Assembly: GCA_958439205.1 (NCBI GenBank)
Contig: OY288189.1
Location: 1,151,001-1,215,000, forward strand
Reading direction: 5' to 3'
Origin: an uncultured Allorhizobium sp.
GTDB taxonomy: Bacteria; Pseudomonadota; Alphaproteobacteria; Rhizobiales; Rhizobiaceae
Length of the DNA: 64,000 nucleotides
Shown piece after piece: positions 25,854 through 34,724 of the stretch; position 1 is the stretch's first letter; the number at the start of each line of letters is the position of its first letter. The position numbers were made by a program, and so were the translations under genes. Under the pieces are notes generated by a model that was not told the DNA's origin, ran no database searches, and worked only from the letters and a program-made list of their open reading frames with translations.

Positions 25854-26858
25854 ATGAGGAAAATACTACTCGCGACGACAGCAATGGCATTCGCCATTTC
25901 CGGAGCAGCTCCGGCATTTGCTGAATTCAACGAACGCACCATCCGTGTCTCGAACGGCATCAATGCTGACCATCCGGTCGGTAACGGCATCGAGGCCATG
26001 CAGAAGTGCCTGGACGACAAGTCCGGCGGCAAGCTGAAACTCCAGGCCTTCTGGGGCGGCGCGCTCGGCGGCGACCTTCAGGCCACGCAGGCCCTGCGCT
26101 CTGGCGTTCAGGAAGCCGTCGTCACCTCGTCCTCGCCGCTCGTCGGCATCGAGCCGGCACTCGGCGTCTTCGACCTTCCGTTCCTGTTCGGCTCGGCTGA
26201 CGAGGCCTATAAGGTTCTCGACGGCAAGTTCGGCGAGATGATGAACGAGAAGCTCGCAGCCGTTGGCCTCGTAAACCTCGGCTATTGGGAGAACGGTTTC
26301 CGCAACCTCTCGAACTCGGTACGTCCCGTCACGAAGTGGGAGGACTTCGAGGGGATGAAGGTTCGCGTGATGCAGAACAACATCTTCCTCGACACCTTCC
26401 AGAACCTTGGCGCGAACGCGACTCCGATGGCTTTTGGTGAAGTGTTCTCGGCATTGGAAACCAATACGATCGATGCGCAGGAAAATCCCTATGTGACGAT
26501 CGACACCTCGAAGTTCTTCGAGGTCCAGAAGTACATCACCGAGACAAACCACGCCTACACGCCGTTCCTCTTCCTGTTCTCGAAGGCGATCTTCGATACC
26601 TACACACCGGAAGAGCAGGCAGCTCTGCGCGAATGCGCGACCGTCGGTCGTGATGTCGAGCGTTCGGTCATTGCCGACCTCAACAAAAAGTCGCTGGAGA
26701 AGATCAAGGCCGCCGGTCTGGAAGTGAACGTGCTGTCGCCGGAAGAGCAGCAGCGCATTCGTGAGAAGTCTGCCGTGGTCTATGAGAAGCACAAGGGCAC
26801 CATCGGTGCCGACGTCGTAGACGGGATCATGGCCGAGCTCGCCGAACTCCGCAAATAA
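25854..26858 (+). CDS. TRAP transporter substrate-binding protein (DctP family)
   Basis: A 334-residue periplasmic protein with a signal peptide (MRKILLATTAMAFAISGAAP, cleavage near AFA-EF). RVSNGINADHPVGNGIEAM opens the mature protein; WEDFEGMKVRVMQNNIFLD contains the conserved Arg that binds the ligand carboxylate; FGEVFSALETNTIDAQENP is the DctP family signature. GGGAGGATAT lies just upstream of the ATG. The bound ligand is likely an aldonic or related sugar acid, judging from the flanking catabolic genes. Confidence 0.92.
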   Translation: MRKILLATTAMAFAISGAAPAFAEFNERTIRVSNGINADHPVGNGIEAMQKCLDDKSGGKLKLQAFWGGALGGDLQATQALRSGVQEAVVTSSSPLVGIEPALGVFDLPFLFGSADEAYKVLDGKFGEMMNEKLAAVGLVNLGYWENGFRNLSNSVRPVTKWEDFEGMKVRVMQNNIFLDTFQNLGANATPMAFGEVFSALETNTIDAQENPYVTIDTSKFFEVQKYITETNHAYTPFLFLFSKAIFDTYTPEEQAALRECATVGRDVERSVIADLNKKSLEKIKAAGLEVNVLSPEEQQRIREKSAVVYEKHKGTIGADVVDGIMAELAELRK

Positions 26859-26897
26859 CCTCCCTGGTCGTGGCTCTTAGGGGCCGCACCAGAAGAA

Positions 26898-26928
26898 GCC
26901 CGCAGCGGGAGACCGCTGCGGGCTTTTT
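26898..26928 (+). terminator. Strong rho-independent terminator of the TRAP operon
   Basis: GCCCGCAGCGG and CCGCTGCGGGC make a perfect 11-bp stem with a 4-base loop followed by TTTTT. It lies between the convergent TRAP binding-protein gene and the EamA gene and should end the plus-strand transcript. Confidence 0.9.
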
Positions 26929-26933
26929 GCATT

Positions 26934-27863
26934 CTATTCGGGAACGGATGGCAGGACCTTGTCCTGCTTTTTCAACTGCTGCTCGCGGAAGAAGATGAAA
27001 AGGCCCGAGCCGACGATGAGCGTTGCGCCGATAATCATTGTCATTCTCGGCACTTCATCGAAGAAGAAGTAACCGAAGACGACGGCCCATAGGAGCAACG
27101 TGTATTGAAGAGGCGCCACCGTGGCGGCGTCGGAAATCTTCAGGGCGCGGTTGACCAGCATATGGGCGCTCATGGCGACGATGCCGAGCAGTCCAAGCAG
27201 GAGCACTTCCGAAACGGAAGTGAGCGGCGTCCAGCCGAAGGGAGCTGCAACCAGGCCGACAATGGCGGCGCCACCGGTCTGGAACAGCACCAGTGTCTTG
27301 TCCGGCGTGCCTCTGAGGCTGCGGCCGGAGAGCATCATGAAGGCGAAGGCAGCCGTGCCGACGATCGAGATGAGTGCGGGAGCCGTGAACATCGCGCTTG
27401 AGGGCTCAAGCGTGATGATGACCCCGATGAAGCCCACTCCAATCGCAGTCCAGCGCCTCCAGCCCACCTTTTCCCCCAGCAGGAAGGGCGCGGTGGCTGC
27501 GACATAGATGGGTGCGGCGAGCCAATAGGTCATGACATCCGCCAGCGGCAGGTACATCACCGCATAGTAGAAACAGAAGAGCTCGAGCGTCGACAGAACC
27601 ACGCGTGTGAACTGCAGCCATGGCCTTTCCGCTTCGACGATCGGCTTTAGACCGGCGATCCACAGGAAAGGGGCGAGGATCAAAAGTGCTGCAATGCTGC
27701 GGATCAGGATCACCTGGCCAAGGCCATAGTTCGCCACGAGCCATTTGCCCATGGCATCGTTCATTGCAAAGAGCAGCATTCCGACAAGCATGACCGCTGG
27801 TCCAGCCATGCCCGCGATACCAGGTAATCTGCTGGAGGTGTTATCCGTTGCCTGCGTTGTCAT
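26934..27863 (-). CDS. EamA/DMT-superfamily permease
   Basis: A 309-residue membrane protein with ten predicted helices in two EamA repeats (about 20-150 and 160-290). FVIGVIITLEPSS-like and ALKISDAATVAPLQYTLLLWAVVFGYFFFDEVP are the expected repeat ends; the latter is the typical EamA segment with a conserved Pro. Drug/metabolite transporters of this type export or import small metabolites. A good Shine-Dalgarno (GAGGAA) precedes the ATG. The perfect TTGTCTGACAA palindrome upstream ties it to the neighbouring sugar-acid cluster regulon. Confidence 0.88.
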   Translation of the reverse strand: MTTQATDNTSSRLPGIAGMAGPAVMLVGMLLFAMNDAMGKWLVANYGLGQVILIRSIAALLILAPFLWIAGLKPIVEAERPWLQFTRVVLSTLELFCFYYAVMYLPLADVMTYWLAAPIYVAATAPFLLGEKVGWRRWTAIGVGFIGVIITLEPSSAMFTAPALISIVGTAAFAFMMLSGRSLRGTPDKTLVLFQTGGAAIVGLVAAPFGWTPLTSVSEVLLLGLLGIVAMSAHMLVNRALKISDAATVAPLQYTLLLWAVVFGYFFFDEVPRMTMIIGATLIVGSGLFIFFREQQLKKQDKVLPSVPE

Positions 27864-27907
27864 GGTTCCTCCTCACAAGACCATAGGATCGAATCTGCTC
27901 TGTCATG

Positions 27908-27918
27908 TTGTCTGACAA
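27908..27918. promoter_or_regulatory. Perfect GntR-type operator TTGTCTGACAA
   Basis: An exact 11-bp palindrome with one central base, 45 bases before the EamA permease start. It is the best copy of the motif also seen near 20361 and 22753, supporting a common regulator, most likely the FCD-GntR protein at 21936. Confidence 0.6.
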
Positions 27919-28148
27919 TTCCGTATCCCTCATGTCCGATGGGGACCGCATTGGCAAGCCTTGTAAGGGTTCACCATGGAGCGGACAATCTTTCGGAAGA
28001 GCAGCGCTAGATCCCGTATGGATGGTGTCCCCCTGCCTAGCCGTTTTAGATAGAGAGTCATTTTTCGAACCTGCCTATCTTTAGAATACCAATCTAGTCG
28101 TGATTATTGACCTTGGGCTGATTATGACGAAAATGTGTCGATATCAGC

Positions 28149-28169
28149 CGGAGCCAATGAGTGGCTCCG
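28149..28169 (+). promoter_or_regulatory. Leader hairpin before small membrane peptide gene
   Basis: CGGAGCCA-ATGAG-TGGCTCCG: a perfect 8-bp stem with a 5-base loop, ending five bases before the GTAGGAGA ribosome-binding segment of the gene at 28186. It lacks a T-run, so it is more likely a 5' UTR element than a terminator. Confidence 0.5.
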
Positions 28170-28185
28170 TTCGTAGGAGACTGCC

Positions 28186-28320
28186 ATGTCACATGCGATC
28201 GCGAAGCTTTTTGGTGAACCCAGGTCCTGGCGCTCAGCCGAGGCCTGCAGACAGCGGGTTGCCACGGCTGCCGCCATGCTGTCGATCGCTTTCCTCGCGG
28301 TGCTGATCGTTACGCTCTGA
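28186..28320 (+). CDS. 44-residue single-helix membrane peptide
   Basis: A short reading frame starting MSHAIAKLFGEPRSWRSA and ending in a hydrophobic stretch AAAMLSIAFLAVLIVTL, i.e. a basic N-terminal half and one C-terminal membrane helix. GTAGGAGA with six bases to the ATG is a good ribosome binding site, and a stable hairpin precedes it. No family recognised. The stop is about 55 bases from the convergent rhaK stop. Supported by signals rather than homology, so moderate confidence. Confidence 0.5.
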   Translation: MSHAIAKLFGEPRSWRSAEACRQRVATAAAMLSIAFLAVLIVTL

Positions 28321-28376
28321 GCGTGACCGGGCTCTCAGTCTGACAGAACAGGCGGCTGGCTAGCCAGCTATGAACC

Positions 28377-29750
28377 TCAATTCCTGCCCGATATCGCGTG
28401 CCATTCTTCGGCATATTCCTCAAGGCCTTCTATGCGGTGCGTGATGCGCTGCATGGGCACGTCGAGCCTGATCCCGCTGAGCAGCGCTGCGCCAATGGCT
28501 GTGCCGGTTGTTGCCTCGGAGGCGTAGACCGGGCGCTTCATCAGGGTGTGAAGGGCCTCTAGATAAAGCCGGTTTGCGGCAAAGGGACCTTCGACCACGA
28601 TGGGACCTTCAGAAACGATCAGATCAAGGCATGTCTGGGTCATCATGGCTTCGTAGAGGCTGGCGCTCGCCCGGCGCTCCGCGGCGAGGTGCGGTTCGGC
28701 CTGCCAGCGGGATCGTGAATCCGGGAAGGGGCCGGTGCCCATCACCACGCTGGGCAGGATCATCGCGCGAGCCTTGATCACCGCAGAGGCTGCGTCGAGT
28801 TCCTCTTGTTCGATAACGGGTGGCAGATCGCGGGTGAGGAGGTCCCATTCCCGGCCGCCCATGAACCGGGCGGAAGGAACGGCTGTACCATTCGCATCGA
28901 CATTGACCAGCGTGTCGCGGGAGCGATCGAGCCGCTGCGGCTTGGCGCCTACGCCGAAACTGATCACCCACGTGCCGGTGGAGACGACTGTGCAGGGGCT
29001 GCCGAAACCGACGAGGTGTGGCAACAGCGAAGCGTTGGAATCGTGGATGCCGCAATGGACGGGGACTGAGGACGCTAGACCCAGCGCATCGGCAATATCC
29101 GGTCTGATGGGGCCGAGTGCATCGAAGGCGGATCTCAGGGGCGCCATGCGCTCGCGGATCTCCAGAGTGTCGACCAGATCCGAATATCGTTCCTCGAAGG
29201 GGAGCCAAAGATCCGTATGGCAGCCGAGCGATGTGCGCTCGTTGGCGGCTATCCCTGTCAGCCGGTGAGCCCAGTATTGCGGATAGGTGAGGATGGTCGC
29301 AACGTTGCCGAAGAGCTCGGGGAAGGCCGTCTTCTGATAATGCAGTTGCGCGCCGAGGTTCAGCCCACCTGTGAGGCAGGGTGAGAAGGTCTGCGAGAAA
29401 TCCGGTCTCAGCCTCTGATAGGCTTCGACGATGGTGTCCGGATAAAGGTGCTCGTAGTCGAGGACCGGCATCGCCAGATGACCATCGGCGTCTAGCAGCG
29501 CTGCGGATGCGCCATGGGTTGTGATCGACAGGGCATCGAAGCCGGGACTGGCGGCGAAATCCTTCAGGCTTGCCAGCAGAAAGCGCCAGAGGGCCTCGAT
29601 ATCGAAATGCGGGTAGGGCGCGCTCTGCAGAACGCTGTTTGCGGTCTTGCGAACCGCAATCTCCGCGCCCGATTTCGCGTCGACAAGAACCACCTTGGCG
29701 TTGGTCTTGCCAATGTCAATCACGGCTATGCGTTGGAAGGATCCTGTCAT
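28377..29750 (-). CDS. rhaK: L-rhamnose-pathway FGGY sugar kinase
   Basis: A 457-residue FGGY-family kinase. [17 protein letters not shown] is the ATP phosphate-1 loop; [15 protein letters not shown] and [16 protein letters not shown] lie in the sugar-binding half; [14 protein letters not shown] holds the catalytic Asp; [12 protein letters not shown] and [16 protein letters not shown] belong to the C-terminal ATP lobe. It matches RhaK of Rhizobium leguminosarum in length and position as last gene of rhaRSTPQUK; there RhaK is also required for rhamnose transport. Its ATG overlaps the rhaU stop by four bases (ATGA). Confidence 0.9.
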   Translation of the reverse strand: MTGSFQRIAVIDIGKTNAKVVLVDAKSGAEIAVRKTANSVLQSAPYPHFDIEALWRFLLASLKDFAASPGFDALSITTHGASAALLDADGHLAMPVLDYEHLYPDTIVEAYQRLRPDFSQTFSPCLTGGLNLGAQLHYQKTAFPELFGNVATILTYPQYWAHRLTGIAANERTSLGCHTDLWLPFEERYSDLVDTLEIRERMAPLRSAFDALGPIRPDIADALGLASSVPVHCGIHDSNASLLPHLVGFGSPCTVVSTGTWVISFGVGAKPQRLDRSRDTLVNVDANGTAVPSARFMGGREWDLLTRDLPPVIEQEELDAASAVIKARAMILPSVVMGTGPFPDSRSRWQAEPHLAAERRASASLYEAMMTQTCLDLIVSEGPIVVEGPFAANRLYLEALHTLMKRPVYASEATTGTAIGAALLSGIRLDVPMQRITHRIEGLEEYAEEWHAISGRN

Positions 29751-30070
29751 GGCATGTGGAAGACGGGCTTCAAATCGACGGCCCAGGGGGAGTTGTCGGC
29801 GTTCGTTGCCATGATGTCAGCCATATGTGCCCACCATCGTTTCATGACGGGGTGAGAGGGCAGGTCTTCCATGGCGTGGGTCTTCGTCCGGATAAGGACG
29901 CCGATCAGCAGATTGGTCTCCGTATCGAGATGGATCGTGTAGTCGCTGACGCCTGCTTCGTGCAGGAGGTCGACGAGCTCCGGCCAGATCTCGTCATGGC
30001 GCTTGCGGTATTCCGCTTCCATGCCCGGATTGAGCTTCATCTTGAAGACGTGGCGTTCGGTCTCGCTCAT
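29747..30070 (-). CDS. rhaU: L-rhamnose mutarotase
   Basis: A 107-residue protein of the RhaM/RhaU family that interconverts rhamnose anomers. [31 protein letters not shown] and [19 protein letters not shown] match the family; the His in [11 protein letters not shown] is the conserved catalytic residue, and the C-terminal [15 protein letters not shown] gives the Trp pair. It sits between the second permease and kinase genes, with overlaps of one and four bases. Confidence 0.93.
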   Translation of the reverse strand: MSETERHVFKMKLNPGMEAEYRKRHDEIWPELVDLLHEAGVSDYTIHLDTETNLLIGVLIRTKTHAMEDLPSHPVMKRWWAHMADIMATNADNSPWAVDLKPVFHMP

Positions 30071-31083
30071 CAGGCGTTCCTCGCATGCTTGATGCGCCGC
30101 GCGACAATTGGGAGCGCGATGGTGATGATCAGAAGCAGACCAATGAAGATCGACATGACGATGCCGGGCACGTTGAGGAGGCCGAGGCCAAAGGTGACGA
30201 GGCCCATGACGAAGGCGGCGATGACGACGCCGACAATCGTGCCGGAACCGCCGAGGATGGAGACGCCGCCGAGTACGACCATGGTGACGACTTCGAGTTC
30301 CCAGCCCTGAGCGATCGAGGGGCGCGTCGAGCCGAGGCGGGAGGTGAGGCAGACGGCTGCGATGCCGCTCATTAGCCCGGTCAGCAGGAAGAGGATGAAT
30401 TTGACCCGCTCGACTGGAATGCCTGAGAAACGCGCCGCCAGCGGGTTGTTGCCGATGACATAGACGTGGCGGCCGAAATTCGTCCGGTGCAGGAGGATGG
30501 CGAAGAGCAGTGCCATCACCAGGAAGAGCACGAATTCGAAGGAAATGACCCAGAAGACATAGCCCTGGCCGAAGAAAGCGAAGTCCGCAGGATATTTGCC
30601 GAAGGCCTGGTCACCCAGCACGAGATAGGAGATGCCGCGGAAGAGGCTCATCGTGCCGATGGTCACGACGATCGAGGGCAGCTTCAGGCCGGCGACCAGT
30701 AGGCCGTTGAGGGCGCCACAGGCAAGGCCGGTGGTGATACCGATTGCCACGAGGCCGGGCGCGCCAATGCCGTACTGCGCGGCATAACCCATGGCGGTCG
30801 AGGCGAGTGCGATGATGGCGGCGACCGAGAGGTCGATTTCGCCAGCAATGATGAGTAGCGCCATGGCAAAGGCGATCAGCGCCTTTTCCGTGAAGTTGAA
30901 GGTGGCGTCCGACAGGTTCCAGGCGTTCAGGAAATAGGGCGAGGCGAGCGAGTTCGCGATGAAGATCAGAACTGCCACGGCAAAGAGGAGAACCTCCCAG
31001 CTACCAAGCAGGCGACGGAAGGGTGTCTGCAGGCGGTCGGGAATGACGCGGGTGCTGTTCATTTGTTGGTTTGCGGTGTTCAT
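30070..31083 (-). CDS. rhaQ: Rhamnose ABC transporter permease
   Basis: A 337-residue permease of the BPD_transp_2 (ribose/sugar) family. About ten membrane helices; [23 protein letters not shown] is the conserved coupling region, and [21 protein letters not shown] is the EAA-like segment of this family. Start at 31083 makes an ATGA overlap with the stop of the first permease gene; an internal ATG at 31062 is possible. The much longer open frame upstream of 31083 is only the shifted frame of rhaP. Confidence 0.92.
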   Translation of the reverse strand: MNTANQQMNSTRVIPDRLQTPFRRLLGSWEVLLFAVAVLIFIANSLASPYFLNAWNLSDATFNFTEKALIAFAMALLIIAGEIDLSVAAIIALASTAMGYAAQYGIGAPGLVAIGITTGLACGALNGLLVAGLKLPSIVVTIGTMSLFRGISYLVLGDQAFGKYPADFAFFGQGYVFWVISFEFVLFLVMALLFAILLHRTNFGRHVYVIGNNPLAARFSGIPVERVKFILFLLTGLMSGIAAVCLTSRLGSTRPSIAQGWELEVVTMVVLGGVSILGGSGTIVGVVIAAFVMGLVTFGLGLLNVPGIVMSIFIGLLLIITIALPIVARRIKHARNA

Positions 31084-32078
31084 GCCGTCGCCTCCTTTCC
31101 TGCTGCGCGATCGCGCAGGATGATACGGCCCTTCTTGCGCTCGGCGCGGGCGTTGAAGACGACCGCGAGCACGATGACGATGCCGGAGATTGCCATCTGG
31201 GCAAAGGGCGAGATGCCGATGACCGGGAGCGCATTCTTGATGACGCCGAGGAAGAGGGCGCCGAGAACCGTTCCGATCACGGTGCCGATGCCGCCTGCGA
31301 TCGAGATGCCGCCGATGACGCAGGCCGCGACGCTGTCGAGTTCGAAGCCAGCGGCGATATCGACATAGGCGACAGCGTAGCGCGAAACCCAGAGATAACC
31401 CGAGAGGCCGGCAAGCGCGCCCGAGAGCACGAAGGCGAGGAAGCGGGCGCGACCGACGTCGATGCCGGCATAGATGGCCGCAACTGGATTGCCACCGGCG
31501 GCATAGGCCGAGCGACCGAAGGGGGTTCGGGCCAGGATGAAGCCAATCAGCAGGATGACTGTGATCGCTACCCAGGAGAGGATCGGTAAGCCTAGCACCG
31601 GCAGGCGCGGCACGCCGAGAAAGTCCGGCTGCATCTGGTGGGCATTCACCCATGCGCCGCCCGAGAGCACGAAGCTCATGCCGCGATAGATGGTGAGCGT
31701 GCCGAGTGTCACGACGATCGGCGGGATCTGCAGGGCCCAGACGAGGAAACCGTTGATCGCGCCGAGTGCGGCACCAATGCCGATTGCAACAAGCACGAGG
31801 AGGGCGAGCGGCAGGCCCGGATAGGCGCTGTCGAGCATTGCGACCGCCATACCGGTGAAGGCGAGATTGGCGGCGACCGACAGGTCGATCGACTTGGTCA
31901 GGATCACGACCATCTGGCCGAGTGCCAGGATGATCAGGATCGAGGTGTCGTTGAAGATGTTCGCCAGATTTTCTGGCGAGGCAAAATTGGGTGCGCGGGT
32001 GGTGAAGCTCAGGATCATGCCGATGATGATCAGGCCCAGCAGCATTTCCCGGTTCTTGAAGAGGTTCTGCATTGTCAT
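31080..32078 (-). CDS. rhaP: Rhamnose ABC transporter permease
   Basis: A 332-residue permease, paralogous to the next gene. LILALGQMVVILTKSIDLSVAANLAF and SVAACVIGGISIAGGIGTVIG are the family motifs. It follows the ATPase gene by three bases and precedes rhaQ by overlap, giving the heterodimeric membrane channel of the uptake system. Confidence 0.92.
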   Translation of the reverse strand: MTMQNLFKNREMLLGLIIIGMILSFTTRAPNFASPENLANIFNDTSILIILALGQMVVILTKSIDLSVAANLAFTGMAVAMLDSAYPGLPLALLVLVAIGIGAALGAINGFLVWALQIPPIVVTLGTLTIYRGMSFVLSGGAWVNAHQMQPDFLGVPRLPVLGLPILSWVAITVILLIGFILARTPFGRSAYAAGGNPVAAIYAGIDVGRARFLAFVLSGALAGLSGYLWVSRYAVAYVDIAAGFELDSVAACVIGGISIAGGIGTVIGTVLGALFLGVIKNALPVIGISPFAQMAISGIVIVLAVVFNARAERKKGRIILRDRAAGKEATA

Positions 32079-32081
32079 TCC

Positions 32082-33617
32082 TCACGCATTGCCGGTTGCG
32101 GCGCGCACGAGCGTCTCGGCCGTCAGGCCCTCGCGCTCGAAGATGCCGGCCTGCAGGCCCTCGCGCATGACCATCACACGGTCCGACATGCCGAGGATTT
32201 CAGGCAGTTCCGACGAGATCATGATGATCGAGAGGCCTTCGGAGGCAAGCTCGGAGATGAAGCCGTGGACGGCGGCCTTGGAGCCGATGTCGATGCCTTT
32301 GGTCGGTTCATCGAGGATGATGACCTTGGGCGAGGTGGCGAGCCACTTGCCGATCACGACCTTCTGCTGATTGCCGCCGGACAGGGTGCCGACCGGAACC
32401 GACAGAGCGGCTGCCCGCAGGTCGAGCCGTTCGGCGAAGCGGCGCGCCAGCTTCAATTCGTTGGCGGCTTTCAGGAAACCTGAGACGGATGTCCGGATCA
32501 GGGAGGGCAGGGACATGTTCTGGTAGATCGGCAGTTCGAGCGCCAGGCCATGGCGGCCGCGTTCCTCTGGCACGTAGACGATGCCGGCGGTGATCGCATC
32601 CGCGGTGTCTCGGATGGTGATCTCGCGGCTTTCGAGCTGCAACGTGCCTGATTTCGGGCGGGTGATGCCGAAGATCGATTGGCAGAGTTCGGAGCGGCCC
32701 GCGCCAATCAGGCCGTAGACGCCGAGGATCTCGCCTTTGCGCAGGTCGAAGCTGATGTCGCGGAATTCGGTTTCGTGGCTGTAGCCGCGGACGCTCAGGA
32801 CCGGTGCTCCGATGACGGCTTCTACCTTTGGGAAGACATCGTGCACGTCGCGGCCGACCATCTGCCGTACGATCTCATCCTGAGGCGTGTCTTTGAGCAC
32901 GCCGGAGCCGACCATGCGGCCATCGCGGAAGACGGCATAGTTGTCGGCGATCTCGTAGAGTTCATCGAATTTATGGCTGATGAAGAGGATCGCCTTGCCC
33001 TGACGCTTCAGGCCCTCGACGATGCGGAAGAGATCGTCGATCTCCTTTCGGGAAAGGGCGGCAGTGGGCTCATCCATGATGACGATGCGCGCGTCGACCG
33101 ATAGCGCCCGGGCAATGGCCACGAGGTGGCGCTGGGCGATCGAGAAGTCCTTGAGTTTCGTCGTGGGATCGATGTCGCTTTCCAGCGTCTTCATCAGGTC
33201 CCGCGAACGATCGTTGATTGTGCGCCAGTCGATCAGCCCGAAGCGGGTTCGGGGGGCGTGGCCGAGAAAGATGTTCTCGCCAACGGTCAGCTCGTCGAAA
33301 AGCACAGTTTCCTGGTGAATAGCGGTGACGCCTGCGTCGATGGCGTCCTGGGCATTGGCAAAGCTCCTGGGCTTGCCGTCTATCAGGATCTCGCCTTCGT
33401 TCGGACGGTAGATGCCTGTGAGGATCTTGACCAGTGTCGACTTGCCGGCGCCGTTCTCGCCGATCAGCGCGGTGACTTTACCCGGATAGAGGGCGATATC
33501 GACCCGATCCAGGGCCTTTACGCCCGGGAAGATCTGGGAAATGCCTCGCATTTCGAGGATGGGCTCGCCAGCCGGGGTCGCGCCCGCCGCGAGCTTGGCA
33601 GATTGAACGGTCATCAT
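32082..33617 (-). CDS. rhaT: Rhamnose ABC transporter ATPase with two nucleotide-binding domains
   Basis: A 511-residue fused ATPase of the sugar family (RbsA/MglA type). Domain one (about 20-245): Walker A GENGAGKST, Walker B VIMDEPTAAL. Domain two (about 265-505): degenerate Walker A GLIGAGRSE, signature LSGGNQQKVVIGKWLA, Walker B VIILDEPTKGID. The second site is usually catalytically impaired in this family. A start at the second Met (33614) is equally possible. A perfect 9-bp hairpin separates it from rhaS, as often seen between an abundant binding protein and its ATPase. Confidence 0.93.
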   Translation of the reverse strand: MMTVQSAKLAAGATPAGEPILEMRGISQIFPGVKALDRVDIALYPGKVTALIGENGAGKSTLVKILTGIYRPNEGEILIDGKPRSFANAQDAIDAGVTAIHQETVLFDELTVGENIFLGHAPRTRFGLIDWRTINDRSRDLMKTLESDIDPTTKLKDFSIAQRHLVAIARALSVDARIVIMDEPTAALSRKEIDDLFRIVEGLKRQGKAILFISHKFDELYEIADNYAVFRDGRMVGSGVLKDTPQDEIVRQMVGRDVHDVFPKVEAVIGAPVLSVRGYSHETEFRDISFDLRKGEILGVYGLIGAGRSELCQSIFGITRPKSGTLQLESREITIRDTADAITAGIVYVPEERGRHGLALELPIYQNMSLPSLIRTSVSGFLKAANELKLARRFAERLDLRAAALSVPVGTLSGGNQQKVVIGKWLATSPKVIILDEPTKGIDIGSKAAVHGFISELASEGLSIIMISSELPEILGMSDRVMVMREGLQAGIFEREGLTAETLVRAATGNA

Positions 33618-33639
33618 GTGCTTACCGAATGAGTGAAAT

Positions 33640-33661
33640 CCCGGCGGCTTGAGCCGCCGGG
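33640..33661 (-). promoter_or_regulatory. Intercistronic hairpin between rhaS and rhaT
   Basis: CCCGGCGGC-TTGA-GCCGCCGGG, a perfect 9-bp stem with tetraloop, between the binding-protein gene and the ATPase gene. It likely protects rhaS mRNA or lowers read-through so that the binding protein is made in excess. Confidence 0.65.
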
Positions 33662-33676
33662 TCTGGTCCGCCGAGA

Positions 33677-34672
33677 TCAGAAAATCTTGGAGAATTCCTC
33701 GATGTTCGAGGCGTTGTAGACGAAGGGATCGGCCATGGCGGCTTCGCCACCGTCACCAACCTTGATCTTGCCCATGCGGCCGGCTTCGATTTCCGAGCCA
33801 GGAGCCGCATCGGTTTCGCCCTTGGCAAGACGATAGGCGATCTGGGTGGCGGAGTAGCCGAGGTCGATCGGGTTCCAGATGGCGAATTCCTTCGTGGCAC
33901 CCGACTGGATGGCGCCCGCCATTTCGGAGGGGAGGCCGAGGCCGGTGACATAGACGTCGCCGATCTTGCCGGCATCCTTGACGGCCTGCGAGGCGGCGAG
34001 AACGCCGACCGTTGTCGGTGCGACGATGACCTTGACGTTGGTCTGCGAGGTCAGGAGGCCGTTTGCTTCGCGGTAGCTCTTGTCGGCGAGGTCGTCACCG
34101 TAGACGGTGGTCACGAGGTTCAGGCCGGGGAAGTCCTTCAGCTGTGCCTTCATTTCCTCGATCCAGATGTTCTGGTTCGTGGAGGTGGTGGTCGCCGACA
34201 GGATCGCAAAGTCACCCTTGCCATCAGGCAGATGGTTGGCGGCGAGCTGCAGGCACATCTTGCCAATCAGCGCGTTGGACGAGGGGTTTAGGTGCATGAT
34301 GCGACCTTCGGCAGCAACGCCTGAGTCCCAAGAGATGACCTTGATGCCGCGGTCCATGGCCTTCTTGAGCGCGGGGACAACTGCATCCGGATCGTTGGCG
34401 GAGATCGCGATGGCATCGACGCCCTGGGCGATCAGCGAGTTGATGACTTCGATCTGGCCTTCAGCGGTCGTCGAGGTTGGGCCGGTATAGATGACTTCAA
34501 CGCCACCGAGTTCCTTGGCTGCTTCCTGTGCGCCCTTGTTGGCAGCTTCGAAGAAGCCGATGCCGAGCGACTTGACCACGAGTGCGATCTTCATGTCGGC
34601 TGCCTGTGCGGCAGAGCCCATGGTGGCGAGTGCAATGGCTGCACCGGCCAGCAAGATTTTCGTCAGTTTCAT
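33677..34672 (-). CDS. rhaS: Rhamnose-binding periplasmic protein
   Basis: A 331-residue type-I periplasmic binding protein (Peripla_BP_4). Signal peptide MKLTKILLAGAAIALATMGS with cleavage near AQA-AD. VVKSLGIGFFEAANKGAQEA is the first strand-helix unit, DAIAISANDPDAVVPALKKAMD the second, and VISWDSGVAAEGRIMHLNP supplies ligand-contacting Asp and Arg. It is the first structural gene after the regulator. The R. leguminosarum rhaS product has the same role and length. Confidence 0.93.
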   Translation of the reverse strand: MKLTKILLAGAAIALATMGSAAQAADMKIALVVKSLGIGFFEAANKGAQEAAKELGGVEVIYTGPTSTTAEGQIEVINSLIAQGVDAIAISANDPDAVVPALKKAMDRGIKVISWDSGVAAEGRIMHLNPSSNALIGKMCLQLAANHLPDGKGDFAILSATTTSTNQNIWIEEMKAQLKDFPGLNLVTTVYGDDLADKSYREANGLLTSQTNVKVIVAPTTVGVLAASQAVKDAGKIGDVYVTGLGLPSEMAGAIQSGATKEFAIWNPIDLGYSATQIAYRLAKGETDAAPGSEIEAGRMGKIKVGDGGEAAMADPFVYNASNIEEFSKIF

Positions 34673-34724
34673 GTTTTCCTCCCAGGTTGATGAACTGCTT
34701 ACCCTTTCCTCCCGGCCGCCTCCT

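Larger units (their letters stand above)
27864..28185. other. Intergenic region with operator and leader hairpin
   Basis: About 320 bases without a supported gene. It holds the EamA promoter side (operator at 27908), an A+T-rich middle stretch around 28040-28110, and the leader of the small membrane peptide gene at 28186. Nothing else recognised. Confidence 0.6.

Noticed and set aside
31084..32085. Upstream extension of the rhaQ frame to a 671-residue protein
   Set aside because: The added N-terminal half is the shifted frame of rhaP (Arg/His/Pro-rich); the true rhaQ starts at 31083 by overlap with the rhaP stop.
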